Assembly: GCA_948567375.1 (NCBI GenBank)
Contig: OX419760.1
Span: 14,694,001-14,758,000 of the forward strand
Reading direction: 5' to 3'
Length of the DNA stretch: 64,000 nt
Source of the DNA: Lunularia cruciata
Lineage: Eukaryota; Streptophyta; Marchantiopsida; Lunulariales; Lunulariaceae
Every line of letters begins with the position of its first letter. Position 1 is the first letter of the stretch. Below the pieces are notes generated by a model that saw only the letters and a list, made by a program, of their open reading frames with translations, did not search any database and had not been told where the DNA came from. Made by a program: the position numbers and the translations under genes. This document shows positions 10,701 to 21,350 of the stretch, piece by piece.

Positions 10701-13243
10701 ATGTCGAGTAATTTTCCTTCGCCGTTGAGAAGTCATCTTGTAGGTGATCATGGGAAGGGAAATAGAGTTGGAATCGCATAAGTGTGTAAGGGAGAAGTCA
10801 CGAGAGTGAAATCGGGAGATAGTGAGAAGGCAGAAGAGATGGGAGGAGGAAAGAAGAACTCTGAATTTGTAGTGAGAAATCATGCAATTTGGAGGTTAGA
10901 TGTGATCGCTAGGATTGAAGTCTTGAGCCGACTTTGGATCACTTTCTTGGCATGGAATTGGAATGTGAGCTTTCCAGGTTTCATGACAAAAATCATCGAG
11001 AGCAAGTATCTCGATGGACCCGAGGAGGAAGAGAAGAGAGGAAATCTGGCTCGCTAGACAGAGTAGGATTGGAGACTCATACTTAGGAAGGAAGCAGGCT
11101 CGGAGCAGGAGGCCATGTTTTTGGAGAAGGGAGAGATAGCTTAAGAGAATCAAGAGGTGAGAGATGCATTCTTGTCAAAGCAGACAAAGAATGGGTACAA
11201 AGTTGAGAGCTACAAATACCCTTTGAAGAGAGGAATTGTGACTGGACTGATGGCCATCCTAAAGCCAGAGAGAACCACATATGTGATGAAATACCAAGCG
11301 GTGTTCTTTCACAAGTTATTTGTAGGAGAACCAATCAATTGGGCAAGGTGTTTCCATGGGAGGACAAGGCAAATTTTGGGCTAAATTTGTTTTGGGCTAA
11401 ATTTGTTGAACTTGGCGGAGCGAACTCGGATGGTGTCGCCCTTCCATCCTGATTTGAGAAAGGAGTTTGATGTCAAGGAGCAACAATACATCTTGCAAAT
11501 CAGGAGCACCAACAACAACTACATGAAGACAGGGAAGAACATGGAGATCGCAGTGAGTACCCCGAATACGAAGAAGAGAAGTCGGCAGTGCAAAGCCGAA
11601 GACACGAAGAAACCTCGGAAGACCAAGAAAGGCAACCCGAGACGAGGTATGGTGGTGATCGAGTCGGAGGATGAAGACTCGGAAGGTGATGCCGAGCTCA
11701 AGACTGAAGACTTGGAACACAAGGAGGAGCCTGAGCTAACACTACTGAGTGGAGATACGAGTAGCAATAGCGATGAAGGAGGAGAGATGACATCGGTGCC
11801 GGCAGCTGAAGAAGAAGAAGAAAAAGAAGTGCAGGCAGAATTTGAAACCGAGGGCAATACACAATTGGAAGATGAAGTAACTGAGCCCAAAGAGACAAAG
11901 ATCGTAGTATGAAGAGGAGTTCGCTCAAGACAGAAGGCAAAGTGGGAAGCAACTCCGAGTATGGTGAAGGAAGAAGCACCTAAAAGCTCCGGAAGCGAGG
12001 CGTCTATTCCGATACGACAACTACTGAGAAGGCGACTATCGAGAGAAGAAGAAGTAAAGAAGGAGATCACTCCACAGGTTGAAGTAGTTGCCAGTGATGG
12101 AGTGGAGTACCTGCAAGAAGTTGTGTGCCCATTGTTAGTAAAGCTAGAGTACCGAAAGAAGGAGATGCAATCGACTTGTCCAGAGGTGAAGACTATGTTG
12201 CACATATTTAGCAAGACTGGAAGAAGAAAACTCGGAGTTGAAGAAGAGTATAACCCAAGGTGAGGAGGAAAGAGAAGTACTGCAAGCGGAGGCAGTAGTG
12301 AGAAGTCAGGTAATTAAAGACCTGAAGAGAGAAGTGAATTATCGAGAGGATCTTGTGAAGAAGAGTAACATAGCAAGGGAGAGACAAGTAGCTGAGTATG
12401 AGATCTTGAAGCGGCAGTTTGCTGATTAAAGAGTAGAGGTTATCCATGCTATGGCGAGAGTAGCTGCAAAGAATCAAGAGCTCAATAGGGTAATGGAGAG
12501 TGTCAAGGAGAAGAAGCAACTTTGGCAGCAAGAGTTGGCAGCAAGAGTTGGCAGCACAATATAGAGAAGAAGACAAATTACAAGAGTTACTTTGTAATCA
12601 AGAGGACAGAGTTGTACAGAAGGAGAAGGAAAAGGAGTCGGTGAAAGCCGAGTTTGAGGCAGAGTTGGCGATATACCGAGAGGATTGGCTTGCAGATTGG
12701 GAACGTGAAAGGAAGACGAGATTGGAGCCTTTGAAGGAGATAGTCCTCCGGATGAATGCGATGTTAAGTACGGAGGCCAGCATTTGGATTGAAGAGACGA
12801 GGTTGCACAAGTTGAAGTTGTTGGTGCAAGAGATGAGGCAAAGACAGGCAAAGGATATAGATATGAATGCCTTGTTAATTAGTCTCAGAACTTGTGTAGA
12901 TAGAAAGGTCTTAGAGGTAGAAGATAACATTTCAATTAGATTAGACTTAGTGAAAATAGAGATAGAAAAGCTTTGGAAAGATGTTACAGCAAAACCCAAA
13001 GTAGATAACATAGGAGTACAAATGTCTTCGGAGTTACCGGTGGAGACATTAGAGAAGAGTGGGTCAAGAGATGAAGAGTTAGATAGATTACCCACTAGTG
13101 GAATTTCATATCAAGAAAGAGAATTGTTGGATCTAGTAGAAGAAGTAGAAGATATGAAACCCGAGGACAGAGTAGTAGGAAGTAAAGTTACTTCGGGTTC
13201 GGGTTTGAAAGCTGATGACAAAGTAGACATCAGATCGGATTAG
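10701..13243 (+). pseudogene. R2 U3-encoded coiled-coil protein (5' LTR copy)
   Basis: A reading frame of ~850 codons lying wholly inside the LTR. The start ATG at 10701 gives MSSNFPSPLRSHL, which matches MTSNFPLPLRS in R2b and MTSNFPTPLRS in LTR F. Parts in order are as follows. First, a conserved N-terminal domain of ~260 residues (NHAIWRLDVIARIEVLSRLW, LAWNWNVSFPGFM, NGYKVESYK, VFFHKLFVGEPINWARCF, HPDLRKE). Second, an acidic/basic linker (11540-11910). Third, a long coiled coil with Glu/Lys-rich heptads (12238-12840). Last, a conserved tail (IRLDLVKIEIEKLWKDV, TLEKSGSRDEELDRLPTSG) ending EVDIRSD. It has no signal peptide or obvious membrane segment. This copy has several stops (e.g. TAA at 10779) and an ~85-bp deletion near 11385. 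I do not recognise the family. It lies upstream of the TATA-like box, so genomic RNA would carry the 3' LTR copy after pol. Confidence 0.8.
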
Positions 13244-13359
13244 TAACAGTTTTTGAGATTTGAAGAGGCAGATATGAAGAGGTGTATTGTCATTTTGGAT
13301 CTATAGGTTTGAAGAGTTGTTGTAGAACAATATAGTTGTTAGAACTGTCGATTTGTTCA

Positions 13360-13370
13360 CTACTTAAGAG
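13360..13370 (+). promoter_or_regulatory. Putative LTR TATA box (R2a 5' LTR)
   Basis: CTACTTAAGAG, 670 bases before the LTR end. The equivalent is CTATTTAAGAG in LTR E (58729) and CTATTTAAAGG on the reverse strand of R2b (near 42060). The position is conserved, which fits the core promoter and puts the ORF in U3. Inferred from sequence only. Confidence 0.5.
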
Positions 13371-14028
13371 TGGTATTTGCAGAGAAATGATGTTCAATGC
13401 TCATAATTTCTGAGAATAGATAAAGCAAAGTGCTGTGAAGCAGTGCTCGTCGCTTGAGCTTGATTCCGAGTATCAACTTTGCAATTGTGTTTGTGTTTGG
13501 AGAAATTTGAAGTGCAAGTCAGTGTGCTTGTTGGATGTTGGATTCTGCAGCCTTGATCTTCATTCTGTGTTTGATCCTAAGTGAAGTGCAATCGGAGCAA
13601 TGCCTTGACAGATCTGAGAGGAATTGTAGTGTTGGTAGTATTTTGCATTTGTGAGTGCAATGCAAAGTTGATGTGAAGCAATTTTGATAGAGGAAGTTGT
13701 GCCTTCAATGGAGGGGTGGAACACAATTCTGAGGCAAAGTTGTTTTGCAGTGAAGTGCCGTTTTTGGGAGAGCCTAAATCATCACAATCAAGATTGTTTG
13801 GAAAGATTTGATGGAGTTGTGATAAGAAGTGTGAATTCGTGACAAGACTGTGAATCAGTGCTTGTTACTCTCTTCTGGGTGTGGTTTCTACCGGAGAGAT
13901 TAAAGACGCAACCAAGAAGAACTACATTGTTACTTTGCTTCGTATTTGGAAATTTTTGACTTGTATCTCTGCGGGAATGAACTTTACTTACCTGATTACC
14001 GCAAAAGTGATATTTGCCGGGTTGTCAC

Positions 14029-16271
14029 ATGATTTTTGGCACCGCTGCTGAGGATACAAATCTCGGAAGTAGAAGAATACAAAGACAAATTTGAAACTGG
14101 GTATCAACCCAATATGAATGTCCGCATCGAGAGAACAACAAGAAGAGAGAGCTCAAAGACAAGCACTTCAACATGAAGAAGACGAACGTCTGAACGTCCC
14201 ATCCACTGTTGACAAAACCAAACATGAGGCGTTGGACTTTCAACTTCTTCACGAAGTGCAAGAAGCCCTGCGAGAACTTGATCACAAGAAACATGAAGGT
14301 GGTTGGCAAGGCTACTTTGCATCTCCCTCTTCTTCCAAGAAGAAGAAAGAATTGAGTGGGCAAACATATGCATTGCGGCCTAGTACTCCGACTTCCCCTA
14401 GAGTTGTAAAGGAAGTTGTGTCCTTGAAGAACTTTGTTTGAGAAAAGACATCACAAACACTTACTGAAGACGAGTGTCAACATCTTCTACGAATGATTCC
14501 TCAATTGTCCCAAAGGAATTTTGAAGAACCAATCAAAGGTGTTGATCCTAAATCTTCCACTTGGGTTGAAGTCAACACCCTCATAGCAAAAACTGTTGAA
14601 GAAGACCCCACCTTGAATTTGACAAATTGGAACCCCTAGGCTGACAACACGGCGTTGATACCAGCCAATCCTTCAGTTCCATCAAGTTCAGCACTACCTC
14701 AGCCAATCCCAGTGCATCAAACAATGACTTTGTTGCCTGTCACCCGACACGCCTATCAGAAGTACAAGGGGACAGAACAAGACAAAGACCCTGATGAATT
14801 CATTGAAGAATTCGAAGTCATCCCCTTAGCTAACAAGGAGCATGACTTGGCGGATTGACTAAGAATTTTCCCAAGTTTGCTCCAAACGAAAGCTCGGAGT
14901 TGGTACACCCATGTGACCCAGGAGGGGTTTGTGCCAGCGGACTCGGTAGACTTGAGAAAAAACTTCCTGGAACGATTCTGGGAGGTTGATTACGACACGA
15001 GTGTCTTCGTGGCACTAAAAAATTTAGACCAAGGCAAGAAAGAGAAGTTGAGAGACTACTTTGAGCGGTTCATGGCACTATTGAACTAAGTTCCCAAGCA
15101 ATCGGGGGTAGTGGGTTACTCCAATGCCCAAGCCATTACCTGGTTCCTTGGGGGACTTTCACCAGAGATACAAATCTTTGCAAGGGAAAGGAATGTAACT
15201 TCCTTTGACAAAGTACTCAAACAGTTGCTCGTTACGAGGCGGCCCACTCTCACTCTGCCGGTAACCAGAGAAATTGGGGGAAGAAAGGCAAGAAGCCCAG
15301 AAGGAAAGCTTCACGTAGTACATCCCCTTCTTTGGAAAAATCTTCCATGTCTTTGAGATCTTCTTTGGAATCCAAAGAAGAATCAAAGCCAAGACGAGTT
15401 AGAAGACGTGGAAGCAAGAAACCAGTGACTCCTCCAATAAAGAGTGTAAATAAGGCAGATACCAAGCTGGATGCCCTCATCAAGGAGTTTTTGGATTTCA
15501 AGATCCAGATGATTTGGGCCAAAGACAGAAGGAAGGCCCCAACATTTGGGAGATCAAATGTATGGTGCACTGCATGTGGCAAATCAGGCCACACAAACAC
15601 AGACTGCAATACTCGTAATGCATTCCCGGTGCAGCAAATTGATTGGGTTCCGGGATGGAACCAAGATGAGGACAAAGAGGTTGTGTACCAGACACAAGAA
15701 GTACAACCTCAAGCAAGCACATCATACCAAGGTCCAAGGTTTGGACCAAGGGAGTATAACCCCAATGCTCCTCCATGAAGACCACCAATGAGCAACCAGA
15801 ATCACCCTCAGAATGTTGCACCCGGAGCCTATTATAATTTTGGCTCAATGGGACATTGGTCTCCAAACTGTCCCGAGCCAAGAAGGCAAATCGGGTACGT
15901 TCCCCTGTGTGGAAATTGTAAAGGATCGGGGCATACAGGCAACCAATGTCCTCACCCACCGAACCCAAAGCCGCCTGTAAAGTATGTACAGACCCCCGCT
16001 GAGCGTGTAGCAATTCAGCCAAAGGGAGATACTAATGTAAATTGTATCACTCTTGAGGAAGAAAGACCTCAAGAAGGAAGTCTGGCCTTGGAAGGACAAT
16101 GGCCGGACCTTGAAATTTTGAAAGTTGAGACACGCTCCAGCAAGAAGAAGAGTGATCCCAAAGAATTGAGTACGACCTCGTCGTCTTCCAGAAAGGCAAA
16201 GAGACTGTGCCCAAAGGCAATTCTTTCCTGCCAAGGAGGAAAAGATCCTCACAAAAGCAAAAGCTAAAGCC
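14029..16271 (+). pseudogene. R2a gag polyprotein
   Basis: Reading in pieces: a Glu/Gln-rich N-terminus (14118-14441, ALDFQLLHEVQEALRELD); a Pro-rich segment with HAYQKYKGTEQDKDPDEFIE; a capsid-like domain (14760-15090: ARSWYTHVTQEGF, LRKNFLERFWEVDYDT, LRDYFERFMALLN); and WFLGGLSPEIQIFARER. Zinc knuckles follow: CTACGKSGHTNTDC at 15566-15607, a degenerate one near 15833-15871 (first Cys pair lost), and CGNCKGSGHTGNQC at 15908-15949. Frames are broken at about 14441, 14640, 14858, 15089 and 15250. The probable start is the ATG at 14029, which straddles the LTR-interior junction. R2b has the same start and stays open from it into the gag frame. Confidence 0.88.
14037..14056 (+). promoter_or_regulatory. 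R2a primer-binding site (tRNA-Asp-like)
   Basis: TGGCACCGCTGCTGAGGATA starts seven bases after the LTR end. R2b has TGGCACTGCTGCCGGGGATA at the same place. The tRNA-Asp(GTC) complement, from memory, is TGGCGCCGTTGCCGGGGATC. Confidence 0.7.
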
Positions 16272-17519
16272 TTGCAAAAAGAACTAAAGGAGGCACTACT
16301 CAGGACTTCAGATATGAGTCTGGAAGGGGAGACAAAGACGAAGTCTCCAGTTTTTTTGATAGACATCCAATCCGAAGTAAAGGGTCTGATCCAAGCCAAG
16401 GTAGGCCAACCCAAGGAACCTTGGGTTAAGACCATTAGCAAGCCTGTTACCATTTTGAAGCATCCCGAAGTCAAGAGGGAACATGGAGAGACTTTGGACC
16501 CAAAGCCAAAGGCAAAGATGGTCAAATTGGGAGGAGTTCCCCAATACGATATTGTAGCAGATCTAGCAGCCACAAATGCCAACATTACATTCAAGCAATT
16601 GTGGAAAGATAACAAGCTGTATAAGAGGCAGCTAAATTTGGCACTCAACAAGGTGAGGTCGATGTCAAAGAAGGACCTGCCTGCTATCTATCGTATTGAA
16701 CAAGAAGATTTGGGATCTCTCGAGGTAGACGCGGAGATTGTAGGGTGCATGATCACATCGATACCCATTGACTCTGGGTCCGGTGTGAACATCATGACCA
16801 AAGATACTGCAAATTGACTTGGTATCACACGTTTGAACCAACACCCCGAGTGTTGAAGTTTGCAGACCAAACTAGGAGACGGCCTTTGGGCATGCTGTCA
16901 AACATCACTACGATCATTGGAGGGGTACCCTTCAAGTTGAACTACATTGTGTTGCAACCAGTGACAAAGACTGGTTTCTCCATTGATTGGAAGACCTTGG
17001 TTGTATAGCGCCCAAGTTGTGGTGGATTGGCATCAACAGAAGTTAAGATTCAAGGACATCTCATCCAAAGATCAGAAGCTGGTGACTATGAGTTGGACAA
17101 AAGTTCCCCACCTCAGGGAAACAAGTTTTTCGGAAGAGGAGGACGAATCCAAAGACTCATCGTCTTTGTCCTCAGATGAATCCAAAGACGAAGTCCAAGT
17201 TAATTACTTGGAATGCTACGAGGGGGATGTTGAAGACGAAGACCCATATGACCTCACCTCGGGTGAACCTGACTTGGAGGAAGGGGGTTTGATGGCAGCT
17301 CGCCTTGGATTAAGCCGAGTAAGCCATGTTGAAGGTGTCATCAACCCCGATGACTGTCAAGATGTTTCATTAACTGAAGGAAAAATTTTGAAAATCTCAA
17401 AGACAGTCACTTCAAAGGAGTTGGCAGGATACACTGCCCTGTTTATAGAATTCCAAGATGTATTCACCTGGTCTATTGATCAAATGTGGGGTATTCTACA
17501 AGAATTTGGAGAACACCGG
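16272..17519 (+). pseudogene. R2a pol: protease and linker to RT
   Basis: A Lys-rich spacer, then the aspartic protease active-site peptide IPIDSGSGVNIMTKD (16765-16805) with the Asp-Ser-Gly triad. Next come PRVLKFADQTRRRPLGMLSN and, after a frameshift near 16985, IGRPWLYSAQVVVDWHQQKL (protease C-terminal motif). A long acidic linker (EEEDESKDSSSLSSDESKDE) leads to the N-terminus of RT (DVFTWSIDQM, EFGEHR). The gene is cut at EFGEHR by element S at 17520 and resumes at 20096. Confidence 0.88.
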
Positions 17520-20091
17520 TGTCGTAGGGAACGTTTGGTCTCGAGAGTGCGCCAAGCACATGGCTGCTTGTGCTTAGTTTTCCCTACTGTCCTTCTTTTG
17601 GGTCTTTCCCATAGACTGACATTCCTTCCCTACTCCTGGTTTGTCGGGAATTTGTCTCTATATGAACCTGTTGTTTCAGTTTCCCTAAGGTTGGCTCTCC
17701 CTGATGGTTTTGTTTTATCCTTGACTTTCATAAAATTAATCTTGTCATGCTAGTCTGGTGTTATGGTTTCTACCTCTGCCTGGTCTCATATTCTATTTTC
17801 ACATCAGGTTCAAGCTATGGTTCGGGATCTGGCAGTTCATAGACCTAGGTCAGGTGGCCCTTTAATAAAATAAAAGAAACAACAACTGAGTGATCTAACC
17901 AAACATAAACCCGGGCATCCAGATCATTTACTTAGGCTATTCACATGGACCGGACTGAGAGTTCCTAGAATGGAGTTTTCCTCAACTCTAGTCACAATTC
18001 ATAACACAATCCGCTTCCAAGATTCATCATTCACAGGAGTTTCAACAACAACGTTCACAAGGTTGGATAAGTCAAATAGTTCTAGTCAAGACAATGCCTG
18101 CCCTAAGGTTGCAACTGATCATCAACTCAGCCGGCAGTTCACATATATTCTGTCCAACAGCAGGCAAGGCAATTCACCCTCCAAACCTCTTCATTCTCCT
18201 ATGCCCTGTTTTGCATATCAGATTCACTCCATTCAGACAGGCCAACCAACTTCAAATATTTCTTGCCTTTGTTCCAGATGAGCTGAGCCACCTCGAAATT
18301 CTCCTCCTTTTCTTCCTGACTAGCTCCTATCACTGCCTGTTCAGTCACTCTTCACAACATCTTCCCAAAAAAATTATATCTTTCTTCTTCACTCCTATCC
18401 TCACCTTCGGGAGATTATCCTTTGGCAACTTCTGCAGCAAATCCCCTTCAGACCTGCAAAAATTCCTCTCCAATTCTGTCCCTCAACACTCTGTCAACAT
18501 TTTCACACTGAAATCTCTCTTCCTCAGCCTGTTCTCACCTTCGTGAGAGTTTCTTTTGCTACTCTTGCAGCCTGCCCTTCAGACCTGCGAAAATTCTCTT
18601 TCCAATTCTGTCCCTCAACACTCTATCAACATTTTCACACATAAATCTCTCTTCCTCAGTCCTGTTCTCACCTTTGTGAGAGTTTCTTTTGCTACTCCTG
18701 CAGCCTGCCCTTCAGACCTGCGAAAATTGCCCTTCTGTCCAAGCACTTCCTCTCCTGCACATTTGTTCATTCCTTCAAGAAGAAACCTTTCTCTCCCTTG
18801 CACTCTCAAGCCCTTCTTGTCCTGCGAAAATTGCCCTTCTGTCCAAGCACTTCCTCTCCTGCACATTTGTTCATTCCTTCAAGAAGACCTTTCTCTCCCC
18901 TGCACTCTCAAGCCCTAACATTACCTGCGAAAATTTGCCCTTCTGTCCAAGCACTTCCTCTCTTGCACATTTGTTCATTCCTTCAAGAAGAAACATTTCT
19001 CTCCCCTACACTCTCAAGTCCTTCTTGTCCTGCAAAAATTGCCCTTCTGTCCAAGCACTTCCTCTCCTGCACATTTGTTCATTCCTTCAAGAAGACCTTT
19101 CTCTCCCCTGCACTCTCAAGCCCTAACATTACCTGCAAAAATTTGCCCTTCTGTCCAAGCACTTCCTCTCCTGCACATTTGTTCATTCCTTCAAGAAGAA
19201 ACCTTTCTCTCCCCTGCACTCTCAAGCCCTTCTTGTCCTGCGAAAATTGCCCTTCTGTCCAAGCACTTCCTCTCCTGCACATTTGTTCATTCCTTCAAGA
19301 AGACCTCTTTCTCTCCCCTGCACTCTCAAGCCCTAACATTCCTTGCGAAAATTGCCCTTCTGTCCAAGCACTTCCTCTCCTGCACATTTGTTCATTCCTT
19401 CAAGAAGAAACATTTCTCTCCCCTTCACTCTCAAGTCCTTCTTGTCCTGCGAAAATTGCCCTTCTGTCCAAGCACTTCCTCTCCTGCACATTTGTTCATT
19501 CCTTCAAGAAGAAACCTTTCTCTCCCCTGCACTCTCAAGCCCTCCTGTCCAACTTGAAAATCTTGGCCCTGATTGTTCCTCTCTTCCACCCTTCAGTTCT
19601 CGAGAAATTTTCTCCCCCTGGCAAACCCTCTCCTGTCCAACTTGAAATTTCTTCTCCTGATTTTTCCTCTGCCCCCTAAAAGCCTTCCTGACTACTCCTT
19701 CATGATCATTCCAATTCCCCTCGATTCACTTCCTTCCTGCCCACCTTCTGTCCTCTGCCCCAAACTCCTCCTGTCATTCCCAAAAAAAAAACCCCCTTTC
19801 TCTCTCGAAACTCCTCTGTCCCTTTTCAAAAAAAACCCTACTCTTTCTTCTCACAAAAATTTCTGCCACTCCTCTTGAAATCCTCTGCCAAACCCTCTCA
19901 AAATCTTTTGGCATTTTGTGAAAACCCTCAGCCCTTCTCTGTCTCCTCACTTTCTCCCAAAAACCAGGTAGCAAAACCACACCCGAGACATATTATCATA
20001 AATCCCTGCTCCTTACAACAAATAAAAGAGAAAAGAAAATTTATCACACCAAAAGCCTCAAGGGTACACGTGGGCTATTTTCCCGACGACA
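17520..20091. mobile_element. Element S: TG...CA insertion in R2a pol, probably a solo LTR
   Basis: 2572-bp insertion beginning TGTCGTAGGGAAC and ending TTTCCCGACGACA, so its ends form an imperfect inverted repeat with TG/CA termini. It is flanked by CCGG (17516-17519 and 20092-20095; ACCGG if the final A is shared). Removing it restores the pol frame seen in R2b (EFGEHRIDLVEG). It has no gag or pol. It is unlike R1 and R2 and more C/T-rich on the + strand, with an A-rich stretch TTTAATAAAATAAAAG near 17861 and a 104-bp tandem array in its centre. A solo LTR of a third family is the simplest reading. A non-autonomous element is possible. Orientation is not known. Confidence 0.75.
18727..19550 (+). 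repeat. Tandem array, eight ~104-bp units
   Basis: Eight copies of a ~104-bp pyrimidine-rich unit. The phrase CCCTTCTGTCCAAGCACTTC starts at 18730, 18834, 18938, 19042, 19146, 19250, 19355 and 19459. Units alternate between a form with AAGAAGAAAC and a CTTCTTGTCC link, and a form with AAGAAGACC and a CCTAACATT link, so a ~208-bp higher-order unit is present. No stop codon falls in any forward frame of the unit, which creates long overlapping ORFs that are probably not genes. Confidence 0.93.
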
Positions 20092-20095
20092 CCGG

Positions 20096-20950
20096 ATTGA
20101 TCTGGTTGAAGGTGCAGTTCCGGTTTGGCAGCGGCAATACCGCCTGAACCCAAAGTACTCGATGTTGGTGAAAGATGAAATTGATAAATACTTAGGGGCT
20201 GGAATCATCTTCCTTGTCTTAAGCAGTGAATGATTTTGCCCTATTGTCATTGTCCCGAAGAAGAAAACAGGGAAGATCCGAGTGTGCCAAGACTTTTGGA
20301 AGTTGAATGCAGTCACAAGGAAAGATCATCATCCCTTGCCTTTTACTGATACAATTTTAGATCAGGTAGCTGGTCATCCTTGTTATAGTTTTCTCAATGG
20401 ATTTTCAGGGTACAATCAAGTATCCATTTGAGAAGAGGACAAGGATAAAACTACATTCACAACCGATTGGGGCACTTTCACTTCCAATCAAATGCCCTTT
20501 GGGTTGTGTAACGCTCCCGCTACTTTCCAGCGGATGATGAATTCAATCTTCAAAGATTTCCTGCGCAAATTTGTGGAAGGTTTCATTGATGACTTTTGTG
20601 TGTTTGGGCAAAGATATGTACATTTAGATTACCTTCACTAAACTTTTGAAAGGTGTCATTTTGCCGGCTTGTCATTACACCCGGAGAAATGCTTCTTTGC
20701 AATGAAGGAGGGAATTCTTCTAGGGCATCGGGTGTCAAGCCAAGGTATTGAAGTTGATGTTGAGAAGGTCAAGATAATCGCAGCTTTGGAATTCCCAAAG
20801 AACATCCGGGAGCTGAGAGCCTTCTTGGGACATGTCGGATATTATAGACACTTCGTGTCAAACTATGCAGTGCTTGCTGCACCACTTACAAAGCTTCTGA
20901 AGAAATCCAAAGACTATTTGTGGGAAGCAAATCAAGAAGAAGCTGGTTGA
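20096..20950 (+). pseudogene. R2a pol: reverse transcriptase
   Basis: RT resumes after S with IDLVEGAVPVWQRQYRLNPK. Motifs in order are PIVIVPKKKTGKIRVCQDF, VTRKDHHPLPF, FSGYNQVSI, MPFGLCNAPATFQRMMNSIF and the catalytic box FIDDFCVFGQ (Phe-Ile-Asp-Asp). After it come LSLHPEKCFFAMKEG, LLGHRVSSQGIEVD and FLGHVGYYRHFV. In-frame stops occur near 20231, 20430 and 20640. The homologous stretches are 38010-37310 (R2b, reverse strand) and 49387-49700 (R2c, C-terminal part only). Confidence 0.93.
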
Positions 20951-21350
20951 AGCACTTGTTATGAGGGCCCCGAATTGGGACATCCCTTTTCATGTATATG
21001 TGGACACTTTGTCCATGGCCATCGGAGTCATCTTAAGTCAGAAGGACAAAAAGAAGAAGGACTACCCGGTGTATTATGCCAGCCGACAACTTTCAGTTTC
21101 TGAAAAGAACTATTTGATGATTGAAAGAGAAGCACTCGAAATGGTGTATGCCTGCAAGAAATTTTGCCATTATCTGTTGAGGTAGGAGTTTGTCTTCTAT
21201 GTTGACCATTACGCATTGCAACATTTGGTCAAGAAGGCAGATTTATTTGGGCAAATTGCAAGATGGATCTTGTTGTTACAAGAGTTCACGTATATTGTAC
21301 AAGTAAGGAAGGGAGCTTCGCATTTGAATGCGGACTTCCTGTCCAGGTTA
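20951..21350 (+). pseudogene. R2a pol: RNase H
   Basis: MRAPNWDIPFHVYVDTLSM contains the first catalytic Asp. YYASRQLSVSEKNYLMIERE carries the Glu region and FYVDHYALQHLVKKAD the later Asp. HLNADFLSRLE ends the domain, as is typical of Ty3/gypsy. A small deletion at 20945 and a TAG at 21183 break the frame. Confidence 0.9.

Larger units (their letters stand above)
10288..14029 (+). repeat. R2a 5' LTR (3.74 kb)
   Basis: Begins TGTGGGGCCTACA and ends GCCGGGTTGTCACA. It contains a ~410-bp promoter-distal segment, a long ORF (10701-13243), a TATA-like box near 13360 and ~0.67 kb of R/U5. Most of the length is U3. There is a small deletion of ~85 bp near 11385 relative to the 3' LTR, with a local duplication (TTTTGGGCTAAATTTG twice in tandem). 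Confidence 0.95.

Noticed and set aside
11519..12214. 231-codon reverse-strand ORF rich in Ser
   Set aside because: It is the antisense of the acidic linker of the U3 ORF (GAA/GAG codons read as TTC/CTC). The same shadow appears at 24029-24370.
12598..13095. Reverse-strand 165-codon ORF, also at 25072-25569
   Set aside because: Antisense of the coiled coil and tail. The forward frame carries the motifs shared with other copies.
12238..13243. Coiled-coil ORF as a host structural gene
   Set aside because: It lies entirely inside an LTR, occurs at the same place in both R2a LTRs and in solo LTRs, and its copies are bounded by target duplications. It is element-borne here.
10701..13243. Env-like glycoprotein gene of an Athila-type element
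   Set aside because: No signal peptide or transmembrane segment can be seen. The protein is acidic/coiled-coil and lies in U3 rather than between pol and the LTR.
15845..16651. 268-codon reverse-strand ORF in R2a gag
   Set aside because: Antisense of the gag zinc-knuckle/linker region. The forward strand has the CCHC motifs.
18727..19550. CRISPR-like array
   Set aside because: The units are directly tandem at 104 bp without unique spacers, and they sit in a plant transposable element.
18798..19679. 293-codon forward ORF (and four overlapping ones) across the tandem array
   Set aside because: The frames are open only because the 104-bp unit lacks stops in all frames. The peptide merely repeats with frame rotation and there is no gene context.
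17520..20091. CACTA or hAT DNA transposon identity for S
   Set aside because: The ends are TG...CA, not CACTA, and the duplication is 4-5 bp, not 8. No transposase is present. A DNA element is not excluded, but a solo LTR fits better.
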